Source of the DNA: JAPUDQ01 sp964535835
GTDB lineage: Bacteria > Patescibacteriota > Saccharimonadia > Saccharimonadales > Saccharimonadaceae
Assembly: GCA_964535835.1 (NCBI GenBank)
Contig: CAZHUZ010000001.1
Coordinates: forward strand, 1 to 64,000
DNA: 64,000 nt
Reading direction: 5' to 3'
Positions 16,785 to 23,645 of the stretch are shown here, piece after piece (position 1 is the first letter of the stretch; the number at the start of each line of letters is the position of its first letter). The translations under genes and the position numbers were made by a program. The notes under the pieces are model-generated. The model saw only the letters and a program-made list of their open reading frames with translations, had not been told where the DNA came from and ran no database searches.

Positions 16785-16813
16785 ATTATAAAATATTATT
16801 AAAATAATTACAA
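16785..16813 (-). promoter_or_regulatory. Promoter of the G5/Excalibur gene
   Basis: TTGTAA (16813-16808), 17 bp, TATAAT (16790-16785) on the minus strand, in very AT-rich DNA just upstream of the ATG at 16762. Confidence 0.6.
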
Positions 16814-16956
16814 TACTATATATTGATAATTGCATTACTAGACCGAGTATTACTTATCTCAGGATGAAGCGATATAATTTCAGGGTTAAATTTCAAAGAA
16901 TTTCAGCGTTAACCTTGAAGAGAGTTATTTTGTACAATTTTCATAATTCGTAAATG

Positions 16957-16986
16957 AAAAAGCCGATCACAAGGATCGGTTTTTTC
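16957..16986 (-). terminator. Bidirectional terminator, probably the original tRNA-Leu terminator
   Basis: CCGATC-ACAAG-GATCGG (16963-16979) with T6 on the plus strand and T5 on the minus strand. It abuts the att copy of the tRNA-Leu 3' end. Without the integrated element it would lie just downstream of tRNA-Leu; the element now separates them by 4.5 kb. Confidence 0.65.
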
Positions 16987-16988
16987 TA

Positions 16989-17009
16989 TGGTGCGGATGA
17001 GAGGACTTG
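16989..17009. repeat. Left attachment site (21-bp copy of tRNA-Leu 3' end)
   Basis: Identical over 21 bp to 21493-21513, which is the 3' end of tRNA-Leu including CCA. The flanking bases differ on both sides, which defines the repeat. It marks the left boundary of a 4.5-kb integrated element carrying a serine recombinase. Confidence 0.85.
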
Positions 17010-17130
17010 GTCACGCTAGCGCGACCCCGTCGCCACGTCTTTGCAAACCAGTTTGCAAGAGTGGGCTCCCTTGCGGAGCAAAGACTTTTGCTCCTCACCT
17101 CCACGGGCGTGTCAGATCAAGAGCTTTCAT

Positions 17131-17173
17131 ACCAAATGTAATACCGACCACGGGGGTCGGTATTACATTTGGT
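17131..17173. repeat. Perfect 19-bp inverted repeat inside the element
   Basis: ACCAAATGTAATACCGACC (17131-17149) and its exact complement at 17155-17173 enclose a 5-nt loop. There is no U-run on either side, so it is not an ordinary terminator. It lies about 120 bp inside the left att site. It may be a recombinase or regulator site, or a folded RNA. The rest of the 16763-17502 interval shows an 8-bp TTGCAAAC/GTTTGCAA repeat near 17040 and no convincing gene. Confidence 0.6.
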
Positions 17174-17502
17174 GCACCTGAAGACAGATGTCTTGAACCT
17201 TTAGAGAGTATATCTGATTGGTTGCTAAGTAGTCCAGATGTAGACTGGAATCTACAGCTTAGGAATGCTTCTCTATCACGGTTTGTACCACAGTACCAGC
17301 TCTGATATTAGTGTGTTATTACTCTCGCTAGACGTCATTTGAACCTACTTCAGTTGACTTACTTATTTCGCACTACGATGAAGTTGCATTAGGGAGTTAA
17401 ACAGGGGTAGTATATCAATCCCGTAGATTACAAGCAATTTTGTTCAATAGATATAACGGTGTTAAATAACAGGTAATAATCGTAACCGAGAGAATAGCTT
17501 AT

Positions 17503-18105
17503 CTAGTACGCTTTAATGTTTACGAATAGGCTTGCCGTACCGTCAAGCTCTGGGCAGTCTTTTTCGAGGTATACATACAAAGCTTTGCCATTGTTCAACT
17601 GTACTGTGTGCTTGAGGATATTTTGAGTGTCGTCTTGTGGGAATTTCTCATAAACTAACTTGATACCTCTCGCACATGCTTGAAAATGTGGAACAGCTTC
17701 AAATAAATTTTTAGTATTATTTGCAGAATATAACCCTGTTGTACCATGTACAGGATAAGTACTGATACTCAGTTCGGATTGTGATTCACTAACGTTAACA
17801 GTGTCTTTATAGTAGGTTAAAGGGAGGGCTATGCCAGGATTAGGTAGGTAGAGCTTACTTTCAGGAAAATAGACATCACCGGTACGGGGTTCGACTGGTG
17901 CATCTTTTTTAAGTCCTCTTACAGCCAATATTATAAGTTCTCTTACATTGACAATACCTGCTTGATTAGCGACCTCATTGTAGTAGTGAACACGCTGTAT
18001 TCCGAAAACAGTTCCAGCCAAAATTACTATAACTGTCAATACGGAGACGATTGTAAGTTTCTTATTTTTTGCCCAGAATTTGGTTTTTTTTAATTGCTTT
18101 TTCAT
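17503..18105 (-). CDS. Membrane-anchored protein of unknown function (element cargo)
   Basis: 200 aa. A very basic start (MKKQLKKTKFWAKNKK) precedes one membrane helix (about residues 18-36), giving an N-in, C-out topology. The rest is a soluble domain rich in Tyr, Pro and polar residues with two Cys (QACARG and KDCPEL) that could form a disulfide outside the cell. No family was recognised. AT-rich codon use differs from the core genes around it. It lies inside the tRNA-Leu element, transcribed away from the recombinase. An extended -10 (TGCTATAGT) at 18148-18156 probably drives it. Confidence 0.6.
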   Translation of the reverse strand: MKKQLKKTKFWAKNKKLTIVSVLTVIVILAGTVFGIQRVHYYNEVANQAGIVNVRELIILAVRGLKKDAPVEPRTGDVYFPESKLYLPNPGIALPLTYYKDTVNVSESQSELSISTYPVHGTTGLYSANNTKNLFEAVPHFQACARGIKLVYEKFPQDDTQNILKHTVQLNNGKALYVYLEKDCPELDGTASLFVNIKAY

Positions 18106-18147
18106 TTTTAATTGCCTATGTATTAAGTTGTTTATAATTACAAGATT

Positions 18148-18156
18148 ACTATAGCA
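18148..18156 (-). promoter_or_regulatory. Extended -10 element upstream of the 17503-18105 gene
   Basis: TGC-TATAGT on the minus strand about 45 nt before the ATG at 18105. No good -35 at standard spacing. The 227-bp gap also holds two copies of the AACAGGGGTRG motif. Confidence 0.45.
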
Positions 18157-18332
18157 CGTCAGGTCAAGCTTGGGTCAGGGCAACGATCTGTCCTTTAAAT
18201 GTGATATTTGCTTACGTGTCGCACAATACTTATTCTGCGTCATACCCTAACAGGGGTAGAGGGTACTTTTTAACGACATAGGTGCTTGTCAAGAGCTTGT
18301 GTTGTTTTCGCCCACCCCTGTTATTATATATA

Positions 18333-18974
18333 TTATGACATATTACGTTTTTGTCGTTTTTGTTTCCATTTATAGTAGAAGTGGTACCTAAGTTTTACTG
18401 GAACTTGCTTTAATGTATCCAGCACTTTAAGTTGTAGTGGTTTTGCGGTACTACTTCCATGTTTATTTTTGATTGGATAGTAGCGGAATGATTTGTAAGC
18501 TATTGAGTATTTGTCTTTCTGAAACAGTCGAGGCTTAACGTATATAATCATTCCGTTGAATGATCCATCACCCTCTGGTCTAACGCCTAGTACGTTCTCG
18601 TATGGTATGACACCAACCTTGTAATACTTCTTCTTATCCCATTCTTCTATACCAACAACGAACTCAAGACCGTCAAAATTAGCAGTATATAATTCAGCAG
18701 CATGATATGGATAACCCCAAAATATGTCTCTTTTATTCTGAGAAAAATACTTCTTATTTAAGAGCTTTGCATTATATAGATGAACCGTACTTGAGTGGTC
18801 TTTGTACTGAATATCGTACAATTTGAGTCTGGCTTTTTCTTCAACTTCGAGACGGTTCTCTACTCTCTGTTTGTCGGATAGCCTTCGTTGAAGTAGGTAG
18901 ATAGCTATCGCTATAAAACCAGATACTACTATTCCTGCCAGTGCTAAATAATCACCTCTTGTCCAACCGTTCAT
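18333..18974 (-). CDS. Membrane-tethered protein of unknown function (element cargo)
   Basis: About 213 aa from ATG 18974 (a GTG two codons earlier is also possible). One membrane helix (about residues 9-28) is followed by a charged coiled stretch (QRRLSDKQRVENRLEVEEKA, about 29-48), then a soluble domain of beta-rich character (ELYTANFDGLEFVVGIEEW, GVIPYENVLGV) and a strongly basic C-terminus (KWKQKRQKRNMS). The positive C-terminus suggests an intracellular domain contacting nucleic acid or membrane. No family recognised. It lies within the tRNA-Leu element. Confidence 0.6.
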   Translation of the reverse strand: MNGWTRGDYLALAGIVVSGFIAIAIYLLQRRLSDKQRVENRLEVEEKARLKLYDIQYKDHSSTVHLYNAKLLNKKYFSQNKRDIFWGYPYHAAELYTANFDGLEFVVGIEEWDKKKYYKVGVIPYENVLGVRPEGDGSFNGMIIYVKPRLFQKDKYSIAYKSFRYYPIKNKHGSSTAKPLQLKVLDTLKQVPVKLRYHFYYKWKQKRQKRNMS

Positions 18975-19231
18975 AACCACATAATAACAGAGGAATAGCA
19001 GTATATTAGCAATTAAGCCTGAAGCCTTGTCCTAGACGTTCTACGTGCGTTCTAGAGGGTATATTTAACAGGGATGGTCATTCACTTTTGTCTAAATAAA
19101 TTACTCTGGGTTCTATTCCCAAGAATTTTCCTGATATTTTTGACCCTTAACGTCATTTTCCGCCGTACATTATCCTTACTTTGTCTGACACCAACACCCT
19201 TAATAATTGAGTAAAAGTGTGCAAGTTTTCG

Positions 19232-19480
19232 TTACATTGTCCGATAAGTACCAGAGCATGAATGACACAATACAAATGTGCTCTGATTCTCGTATGCAGC
19301 GATTATCTTCTCAGTAAACAACGGCTCCGTATTTAAGTAGCGGTAAAAACTATCACGACTAACTTTTCCATAAAGACAAGCGTCAGTAACGCTGTAATTA
19401 TTTTTAATAGCGTCAGCTATTTTGTCCATTGTACTAATAGTTATTTTTGGTGGTCTACCATTTGATTTCTTAATCATCAT
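19232..19480 (-). CDS. Small HTH protein, terminase-small-subunit-like
   Basis: 82 aa. The start GRPPKITISTMDKIADAIKNN followed by SVTDACLYGKVSRDSFYRYL looks like the helix-turn-helix of phage-type DNA-binding proteins (small terminase/transposase-like: GRPxK, then a helix pair ending in a recognition helix with FYRYL). The tail ENQSTFVLCHSCSGTYRTM is atypical and the gene may be truncated or frameshifted there. An AGGAGG site precedes two consecutive ATG codons (spacing 1 or 4 nt). In the element it lies divergent from the recombinase and may be its regulator. Confidence 0.55.
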   Translation of the reverse strand: MMIKKSNGRPPKITISTMDKIADAIKNNYSVTDACLYGKVSRDSFYRYLNTEPLFTEKIIAAYENQSTFVLCHSCSGTYRTM

Positions 19481-19540
19481 TCCTCCTTTTGTTTTTCGCC
19501 ATAACCTATATTCTTATTATCTCAAAACAGCAATTTCTAC

Positions 19541-19569
19541 TTGACAATGCTTATGATAAAGCGTATAAT
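19541..19569 (+). promoter_or_regulatory. Consensus sigma-70 promoter
   Basis: TTGACA (19541-19546), exactly 17 bp, TATAAT (19564-19569) on the plus strand: perfect consensus in both boxes. It drives the hairpin just downstream and possibly the recombinase. The strongest promoter by sequence in the window. Confidence 0.88.
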
Positions 19570-19575
19570 TATAAG

Positions 19576-19637
19576 ATAGACGGCAAGCAAGAGTCCTTTC
19601 AGTGAGAGGCTTCTTGCACGCCGTCTATTTTGATTTT
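19576..19637 (+). terminator. Terminator/attenuator or small RNA end downstream of the consensus promoter
   Basis: ATAGACGGC (19576-19584) pairs with GCCGTCTAT (19620-19628), and inside it GCAAGA (19587-19592) pairs with TCTTGC (19612-19617); TTTTGATTTT follows. Transcription from the promoter would start at about the first base of the stem. It is therefore either a short structured RNA of about 60 nt or an attenuator governing read-through to the recombinase. A downstream word GCTTGCAAGC could pair with the stem. Confidence 0.6.
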
Positions 19638-19737
19638 AGACAGCTTGCAAGCCTCGGCGAACTAATACAACTATCACACTGAAACTCTTAGGAGGTGAAG
19701 AACCTAAAACACTTCACTGGTCAAAGACGGATACAGT

Positions 19738-19914
19738 GTGAGTAACAATGACTTACTACAAGTTCTATTAAACAAAAAACAAGGTGGAGCAAACACAGAT
19801 GACGGATTAGTGGAATATGCAGAAGCTCTAGAGGAAATAGACGAGAATGGACCTCTAGCAAAAGAAAATGCAGGCTCTATATCAGACAACAATGGTGGTC
19901 GTATCTTACTGTAA
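19738..19914 (+). CDS. Small acidic protein upstream of the recombinase, start uncertain
   Basis: 58 aa from GTG 19738 (MSNNDLLQVLLNKKQGG...NNGGRILL), acidic and coding-like. The frame is open back to 19708 (SLVKDGY precedes the GTG codon), but the good AGGAGG site at 19690-19695 has no start codon at the right distance in this frame. A GTG that overlaps AGGAGG opens another frame (VKNLK) which would join this one by skipping one base near 19710. The gene may thus be frameshifted. It ends 22 bp before the recombinase. Confidence 0.35.
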   Translation: MSNNDLLQVLLNKKQGGANTDDGLVEYAEALEEIDENGPLAKENAGSISDNNGGRILL

Positions 19915-19936
19915 AACAGAGTAAAATTAAATCAGT

Positions 19937-21514
19937 ATGCAGGTCGTAGAAGAAATAGACAGAACAAAACTACGCTATGTTTTGTATGCCCGCAAATCCA
20001 CTGAAGATGAGGGTAGTCAGGTCAGGACACATAAAGACCAGATAAAGCATTGTATGAAACTAGCAGAAGCCAAAGGCTTAAATGTTGTGGACACGTTTAA
20101 GGAAAGTAAGTCTGCTAAAAAATCAAATAACAGACCAATTTTTAACCAGATACTTGAAGACATTAGAAATAACAAATATGACGCTATCTTAGCGTATGCC
20201 CCCGATAGACTCTCTCGTAATATGCTCGAAGGTGGCTTACTCATCAACATGCTAGACGAGGGTATGATAAAAGACCTCCAATTCCCAACTCTACTATTTT
20301 CAAATGACGCTTCGGGCAAACTAACTCTGGGAATAATGTTCTCTATATCTAAGCACTTTTCAGATGACCTCTCTACTAAAGTTCAGAAAGGTGTATCTGG
20401 AAACCTTGAAGAAGGCAAATCAGGTGGTCAGCCCAAATGGGGTTATGACCGAGACGACCAAAGTGGTTTATATCTCCCTAATGACTGGTTCGATGTTGTG
20501 CAAGAAGCATGGTACATGAGGGCAAGAGGTGCTACAAACAAAGTGGTTCTAGATTACTTGCTCGAAAAAGGCTACCACCGCATGACTAAACCTAGCAGGA
20601 AGAATAAATATAGCAAAAAGATACTACCAACCGAAAAGAGTGTAGGACAGATGTTTCGTGACCCTTTTTATTATGGGTTGCTTGTACAAACAGAGCAAAC
20701 TATCGACTTGCCTCGTATTCACCTAGACTTTGTACCTATGATTGATGAGGAGACTTACAATCAGGTTCAGGCACTAGCCTACACTCGAAAACGTGATACA
20801 AGCTCTAAAAAAAGACTGGAATTCAAGCCACTTACTCACATGGTTTTCTGCGGTGTATGCAAAAGTGATAGGTGGATGTTAGCAGGTAAAAACAAACCAG
20901 GCGGTAGCCCACACCATGTTTTATCATATCGTTGCGATAATAAAGAATGTACTCGCACCGTTAAGTCAGTTAGGGCGTTTTATATCTTTGATGCAATCTA
21001 TGAGCTACTTGAAAAACTAGAACTAACAGACGAAGCGTATGACCGTTATAGTAAGCGTATTGACAGCTTTACTGACGTAAAGATCCTCAAAATTAAACAA
21101 GATATTGCCAGTAAGAACGGGGCGAATGCTCATAAAAAGAAAGAGCTAAATGAGCTATCGCTCGGACTAGGTAAGATTAACCGTAGTTCGCAAGCCTACA
21201 CTATTACAGAGAATAGGATTGAACAGCTTGCTATTGAGGCTCAAGACTTAGACGATGAAATAGGTAAGCTGAAGGAAAAAATTGCCAATCCTAGTAAAAT
21301 CAAGCTAACCAGAGAGCAGTTCTTGAACCTTGTAAAATTAGCCCCTGACAAGATGAGAGCAGGTTCAGCAGTTGAAAAAGACCGTGTTGCACGAATTTTG
21401 TTCTTGAACCTAACCGTAGACAATGAAAAAAGGGTCTTCCCAATCTGGAAAGAACCCTTTGCCAGCCTCGTAAAGGCTATTGAAATGTCGTCTGGTGCGG
21501 ATGAGAGGACTTGA
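19937..21514 (+). CDS. Large serine recombinase (element integrase)
   Basis: 525 aa. The resolvase-type catalytic domain covers about residues 12-150: YVLYARKSTEDE with nucleophile Ser21, then APDRLSRNMLEGG with the active-site Arg. The recombinase domain follows (QPKWGYDRDD, then SVGQMFRDPFYYGLL), then a zinc ribbon CGVCKSDRW...CDNKEC (about 305-340) and a coiled-coil tail. It would catalyse integration and excision at the tRNA-Leu site. Its last codons overlap the tRNA 3' end and its TGA stop comes from the tRNA sequence. In the excised circle the frame would read on three codons (WSR) to a TAG. No clear ribosome site; a TAAAAT box lies 9 nt before the ATG. Confidence 0.93.
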   Translation: MQVVEEIDRTKLRYVLYARKSTEDEGSQVRTHKDQIKHCMKLAEAKGLNVVDTFKESKSAKKSNNRPIFNQILEDIRNNKYDAILAYAPDRLSRNMLEGGLLINMLDEGMIKDLQFPTLLFSNDASGKLTLGIMFSISKHFSDDLSTKVQKGVSGNLEEGKSGGQPKWGYDRDDQSGLYLPNDWFDVVQEAWYMRARGATNKVVLDYLLEKGYHRMTKPSRKNKYSKKILPTEKSVGQMFRDPFYYGLLVQTEQTIDLPRIHLDFVPMIDEETYNQVQALAYTRKRDTSSKKRLEFKPLTHMVFCGVCKSDRWMLAGKNKPGGSPHHVLSYRCDNKECTRTVKSVRAFYIFDAIYELLEKLELTDEAYDRYSKRIDSFTDVKILKIKQDIASKNGANAHKKKELNELSLGLGKINRSSQAYTITENRIEQLAIEAQDLDDEIGKLKEKIANPSKIKLTREQFLNLVKLAPDKMRAGSAVEKDRVARILFLNLTVDNEKRVFPIWKEPFASLVKAIEMSSGADERT

Positions 21515-21577
21515 ACCTCCACGCCGTAAGGCATATGCTCCTAAGGCATACGTGTATACCAATTTCACCACATCCGC
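21493..21577 (-). tRNA. tRNA-Leu(UAG)
   Basis: 85 nt, 5' GCGGATG pairing with 3' CATCCGC, discriminator A and encoded CCA. The anticodon loop CTTAGGA gives anticodon UAG (reads CUN). The long variable arm and the T-arm GGTTCAAGTCC are typical of tRNA-Leu. Its 3' end is the right att site and overlaps the recombinase stop codon on the other strand. Its natural terminator is now probably at 16957-16986. Confidence 0.95.
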
Positions 21578-21602
21578 ATAATTAAATGTACTTACTAGTT
21601 TA

Positions 21603-21684
21603 GCGTCATCTCGGACTTGTTGCGACACACGTATGCGTGTATACGATCATTTGCGTTTCACGCAGTCACCACATCCGCATAATT
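21603..21684 (-). pseudogene. Degenerate tRNA-Leu-like copy
   Basis: Minus-strand 21684-21666 repeats exactly the 19 bp at the 5' end and upstream flank of tRNA-Leu (21583-21565), 101 bp away. Further shared words are GTATACACG and CAAGTCC in the right order, but only three acceptor pairs survive and a small hairpin (TGCGT/ACGCA) interrupts the D-arm. It seems a decayed tRNA or scar of an earlier insertion. The remainder to 21766 shows nothing else. Confidence 0.5.
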
Positions 21685-21766
21685 TTTGATAGGTACGTGC
21701 GCAGCAACTATTATATCCGAATATCTGTCATTATTGCTATTTTTTCTCGACTGGGCAGTATGGAAG

Positions 21767-22174
21767 TTATCGTAGGCAATTTAGTCTGTGACGCACTTCA
21801 ATGAGAAACGGTACAAGTCCTCTTGACACATGGGATGCGTCTTTCTCGATCTCTTCGATGCAATCATCCAGAACACTACAAATATCATCAATGCCATTCC
21901 CCGTCCGTTTTAGGTCACGGTCCAAACGATCGACATCATCCTTCAACTCTTCGATCGTATCGCGTCGATCACGCAGCCCCGGTAGTTCTGGACGAAACCG
22001 ATCAGTATCAAGAGATATCCTTTCGGTGAACAATGCTTCAAGACCCTGCTTAACGACCTGTGCATCAATCTGTTCGTCGTTGGCCAAAGCACGTGCCAGT
22101 CTATCTATCGCCGCTCTATCAAGCGATTCATCTATCCGCTCACGTGGCTCATGAGAAAAAACCGGTTTATCCAT
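21767..22174 (-). CDS. Coiled-coil protein of unknown function
   Basis: 135 aa, soluble and highly charged, with heptad-like segments (IEELKDDVDRLDRDLKR and DDICSVLDDCIEEIEKD). No membrane segment or known domain recognised. The ATG at 22174 lies 6 nt after a TAAAGT box with TTGCAT 18 bp upstream, so the mRNA looks leaderless. It stands between the tRNA and the tyrS-recG operon on the minus strand. Confidence 0.6.
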   Translation of the reverse strand: MDKPVFSHEPRERIDESLDRAAIDRLARALANDEQIDAQVVKQGLEALFTERISLDTDRFRPELPGLRDRRDTIEELKDDVDRLDRDLKRTGNGIDDICSVLDDCIEEIEKDASHVSRGLVPFLIEVRHRLNCLR

Positions 22175-22180
22175 GGTAGT

Positions 22181-22210
22181 ACTTTAGCGATACCGCTAAC
22201 TGCTATGCAA
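22181..22210 (-). promoter_or_regulatory. Promoter of the 21767-22174 gene (leaderless type)
   Basis: TTGCAT (22210-22205), 18 bp, TAAAGT (22186-22181), then 6 nt to the ATG. Confidence 0.5.
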
Positions 22211-22254
22211 GCATAACCAAGACTCCAAATACAAGACCCTTTATTATGTCTTAG

Positions 22255-23100
22255 CTAGAATTCTGTAAAAAACTTTCCTTTTGGTTGCAAGAAATATTCC
22301 TCATCCGTCATTCCAATAGGATTCGACTCAATGACTTTTAGCTTTTCACTATTTGCTGTGCTTCTCGCCCAACGCCCAAGATTATCATTAAGCGCTGGTA
22401 TTACTCGACTGGCATGAATAAATATCTTTTCTGCTGTATCTTCAAATTTTTTCCGACCGAATAATACATAAAATATTTTATCTTTCTTAACCATTATCGT
22501 AGCGCTGTAAGGGGCTCCATGAATTGGCTCCAAGGCATCTGGGGAGAGAATCGCGAGAACATCCACTATGTCATCTTTCATGCAGAGTATATCGTATTCA
22601 GCATCAACGACACCCTCACATGCAACAAAACCCTCATCTCGTATTAATTGAACATAGAAACGCAAAAGTGTAGCTGACAAATTCTGCTTACGGATCATGA
22701 TCTGTGGACTGAAGTGTTTCAGGTCAAATACGTAGCAAGAGCCAAAACTACTTAAAAAGCAATGCCAGCCCTCATCTTTGATCACCTCAATTTCTCGTGA
22801 AGGCTGCTGGTATACCCCATTCATCAAGCGCTGCTCATCATCTCGGAGATAATTTGACCTCCTATGAATATTCATCACCTGTCCAGTAATAAATTCTAGT
22901 CTGCCAGCAAGTGATGCGTTTTTCATTTTGAGCGTTGCTTGGTATTTCTCCTCTGCCCTGCGAATTAGTTTTAAAACGAAATACGCGAGTATCCACCCAC
23001 CCCCAATCAGAACGACCAAAAGAATCAACCCTATCAAATCAAGAGTATTTCGGTCCAAAACAGCAAATTCTTGTATCTCATACAAAGAAAAAAACGCCAT
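22255..23100 (-). CDS. Membrane-anchored protein of unknown function
   Basis: About 281 aa. One membrane helix (about residues 22-45, LIGLILLVVLIGGGWILAYFVL) is followed by a basic juxtamembrane segment and a large cytoplasmic alpha/beta domain (EVIKDEGWHCFLSSFGSCYVF, later KDKIFYVLFGRKKFED). It resembles the TM7 NERD-like or nuclease-associated membrane proteins in layout, but no catalytic motif could be identified. The start overlaps the rsmD stop (TGATG), marking it as the last gene of the tyrS operon. Confidence 0.6.
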   Translation of the reverse strand: MAFFSLYEIQEFAVLDRNTLDLIGLILLVVLIGGGWILAYFVLKLIRRAEEKYQATLKMKNASLAGRLEFITGQVMNIHRRSNYLRDDEQRLMNGVYQQPSREIEVIKDEGWHCFLSSFGSCYVFDLKHFSPQIMIRKQNLSATLLRFYVQLIRDEGFVACEGVVDAEYDILCMKDDIVDVLAILSPDALEPIHGAPYSATIMVKKDKIFYVLFGRKKFEDTAEKIFIHASRVIPALNDNLGRWARSTANSEKLKVIESNPIGMTDEEYFLQPKGKFFTEF

Positions 23101-23645
23101 CATTTAGCGTCCTCTAGGCGGTAGAAGGCCAGTGCCGCGTCTCCGTAACTACGATTGTCCACCACAACAACTCCATTAACGGTCGGCACTGACTCCCTAC
23201 CTGGATACGATAATATCATAAGCCCTTTCGGTTTTAAATGGTTTTTGAGTCGAAATACTGTGGATAACTGCAAATCATTGTATGGTGGATCAGCGAATAT
23301 GAGGTCGAACTGTGCATCAGACTGTGTTTCATCCCATCCAGCTACGCTACCTCTGATGAGTTTCGCCTCATTTTTGACATCGAGTAGTGTAATATTTTCC
23401 TCGATCACCTTTTGCGCTTGACGATCTTTCTCGATAAAGGTTACTACTGAAGCGCCACGACTCAATGCTTCGAGACCGAGACTCCCCGATCCGGCAAATG
23501 CATCGAGGACAGCTAAACCAGAAATATCTCCGAGTATGTTAAACAACGAACCACGAATCCTATCCCCCATGGGATGCGTTTTGAAGCTGTCACTTGTGGC
23601 AATGATGCGACCGCCAAACTTCCCGGAAATAATACGCAAACTCAT
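23100..23645 (-). CDS. rsmD: 16S rRNA (guanine-966 N2)-methyltransferase
   Basis: 181 aa. The N-terminus LRIISGKFGGRII, the S-adenosylmethionine loop VLDAFAGSGSLGLEALSRGA and the catalytic motif FADPPY are diagnostic for RsmD, which methylates G966 of 16S rRNA during 30S assembly. Its ATG overlaps the stop of the upstream PLC-like gene by four bases, and its stop overlaps the next gene, so it is translationally coupled on both sides. In many bacteria rsmD follows recG, as it does here with one gene between. Confidence 0.94.
   Translation of the reverse strand: MSLRIISGKFGGRIIATSDSFKTHPMGDRIRGSLFNILGDISGLAVLDAFAGSGSLGLEALSRGASVVTFIEKDRQAQKVIEENITLLDVKNEAKLIRGSVAGWDETQSDAQFDLIFADPPYNDLQLSTVFRLKNHLKPKGLMILSYPGRESVPTVNGVVVVDNRSYGDAALAFYRLEDAK

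Larger units (their letters stand above)
17399..19078. repeat. Dispersed AACAGGGRTRG motif, four copies
   Basis: AACAGGGGTAG occurs at 17400-17410 and 18249-18259, AACAGGGGTGG on the minus strand at 18322-18312, and AACAGGGATGG at 19068-19078. All four lie in non-coding gaps of the element, beside gene ends or starts. The 18249 copy is framed by TACCCT...AGGGTA. They look like operator or iteron sites for an element-encoded protein. Confidence 0.45.
16989..21513. mobile_element. tRNA-Leu-integrated element with serine recombinase
   Basis: The 4.5-kb segment lies between 21-bp direct repeats of the tRNA-Leu 3' end. It is AT-richer than its surroundings and holds a large serine recombinase at the right end, a small HTH protein, a short ORF and two membrane-anchored proteins of unknown function. 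No capsid, portal, terminase or conjugation gene is recognisable, so it is a small integrative element or a decayed larger one. Serine recombinases rarely leave such long tRNA-derived repeats, which is unusual. Confidence 0.85.

Noticed and set aside
16988..17305. 105-codon ORF at the left end of the element
   Set aside because: It starts in the tRNA-derived att repeat and reads through the 19-bp inverted repeat; no ribosome site or protein-like character.
19704..19892. 62-codon minus-strand ORF before the recombinase
   Set aside because: Antisense of the better plus-strand acidic ORF, with no ribosome site.
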